Shown here: piece after piece, positions 63,777-64,000 of the stretch
Layout: the number at the start of each line of letters is the position of its first letter
Numbering within the stretch: position 1 is the stretch's first letter
Origin: Oscarella lobularis
Taxonomy: Eukaryota; Porifera; Homoscleromorpha; Homosclerophorida; Oscarellidae
Assembly (NCBI RefSeq): GCF_947507565.1
Contig: NC_089188.1
Coordinates: 2,108,001-2,172,000, forward strand
DNA: 64,000 nucleotides
Direction of reading: 5' to 3'
Notes under the pieces: model-generated
What the model saw: the letters and a program-made list of their open reading frames with translations, nothing else
What the model was told of the DNA's origin: nothing
Database searches by the model: none
Translations under genes and position numbers: made by a program

Positions 63777-64000
63777 ATCGCCTTTCGAGACATCTTGGTC
63801 CTGATTCGAAAGCGTTGCTTTTTACGTCGTGCGTCAACCTCTAAGCGGCGGTCTGTTGAAGAGCGACTTTTTTATCAATCTGAGTATCGTCGTTGTCGTA
63901 ACAAGGTGATATATCTTCTTCGAGCCGCGAAGTCTGAATATTTCCAAAAGAAACTTGATTCTCTTCGCTCACAGCCCTACCGCTTTTGGAAAGTTATTAA
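63777..64000 (+). mobile_element. Non-LTR (LINE-type) retrotransposon fragment, region before the reverse transcriptase
   Basis: An open frame of about 74 codons running off the right edge reads RRSVEERLFYQSEYRRCRNK, then LLRAAKSEYFQKKLDSLRSQ, PYRFWKVI. This pattern of Arg/Lys-rich helix, RNKV.LLRAAKSEYF and P..FWKVI is typical of the linker between the endonuclease and reverse transcriptase of CR1/Jockey-type LINE ORF2. A TAA at 63774-63776 closes the frame on the 5' side and I see no intact endonuclease upstream. The copy is therefore 5'-truncated or mutated; the reverse transcriptase itself would lie beyond the window. Confidence 0.6.

Overview
This is a gene-dense stretch of an animal nuclear genome. 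Nearly every coding region is split by short spliceosomal introns, mostly about 45-190 bp, with GT-AG ends and a few GC-AG. Neighbouring genes are often only 30-150 bp apart. The gene content is metazoan: a Notch ligand with MNNL, DSL and EGF domains, a YAP co-activator with a phospho-switch motif and two WW domains, an axonemal dynein and a K+-dependent Na+/Ca2+ exchanger. The compactness together with the divergence of the YAP and DSL proteins suggests an early-branching animal with a small genome, such as a homoscleromorph sponge. That placement is an inference; nothing here proves it.

Region by region. Positions 1-6846 hold a minus-strand tandem array of NAD(P)-dependent short-chain dehydrogenases of the extended, dihydroflavonol-reductase-like type. 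Three copies are complete, one is cut by the left edge, and two are broken (a 5'-truncated fragment and a deletion hybrid). Positions 6966-7263 (-) carry an SRP (7SL) RNA gene with an upstream TATA box and a T-run terminator. Next come a coiled-coil gene of unknown family (7468-9135, -) and a DNAH3/7-type axonemal dynein heavy chain (9256-26343, -). Plus-strand genes follow: an SLC24/NCKX exchanger (26879-29564) and ZNHIT1 (29645-30448). A minus-strand run then carries a CENP-U-like gene, the Delta/Serrate-type ligand, SF3A1, an arylacetamide-deacetylase-like lipase and glutathione reductase (30487-44151). YAP (44824-46811, +) converges on ECT2 (47076-51082, -). ECT2 diverges from COG6 (51176-54060, +) across about 93 bp. 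COG6 converges on POLR2A/RPB1 (54205-61118, -). An RPB1 intron holds a candidate H/ACA snoRNA. The right end has NUFIP1 (-) and NDUFB3 (+) separated by about 31 bp, a GPATCH4 homologue (-), and a fragment of a non-LTR retrotransposon running off the right edge.

Most of these are housekeeping genes (transcription, splicing, snoRNP assembly, Golgi tethering, protein targeting, cytokinesis, redox) that are not functionally linked to one another. YAP and the DSL ligand are signalling genes. The only clear gene-family expansion is the dehydrogenase array. I found no CRISPR array, operon or obviously new multi-gene system. The most informative points are the array's recent rearrangements, the predicted snoRNA, the recurrent GC-AG introns and the lineage-specific forms of RPB1, YAP, NUFIP1 and the DSL ligand.
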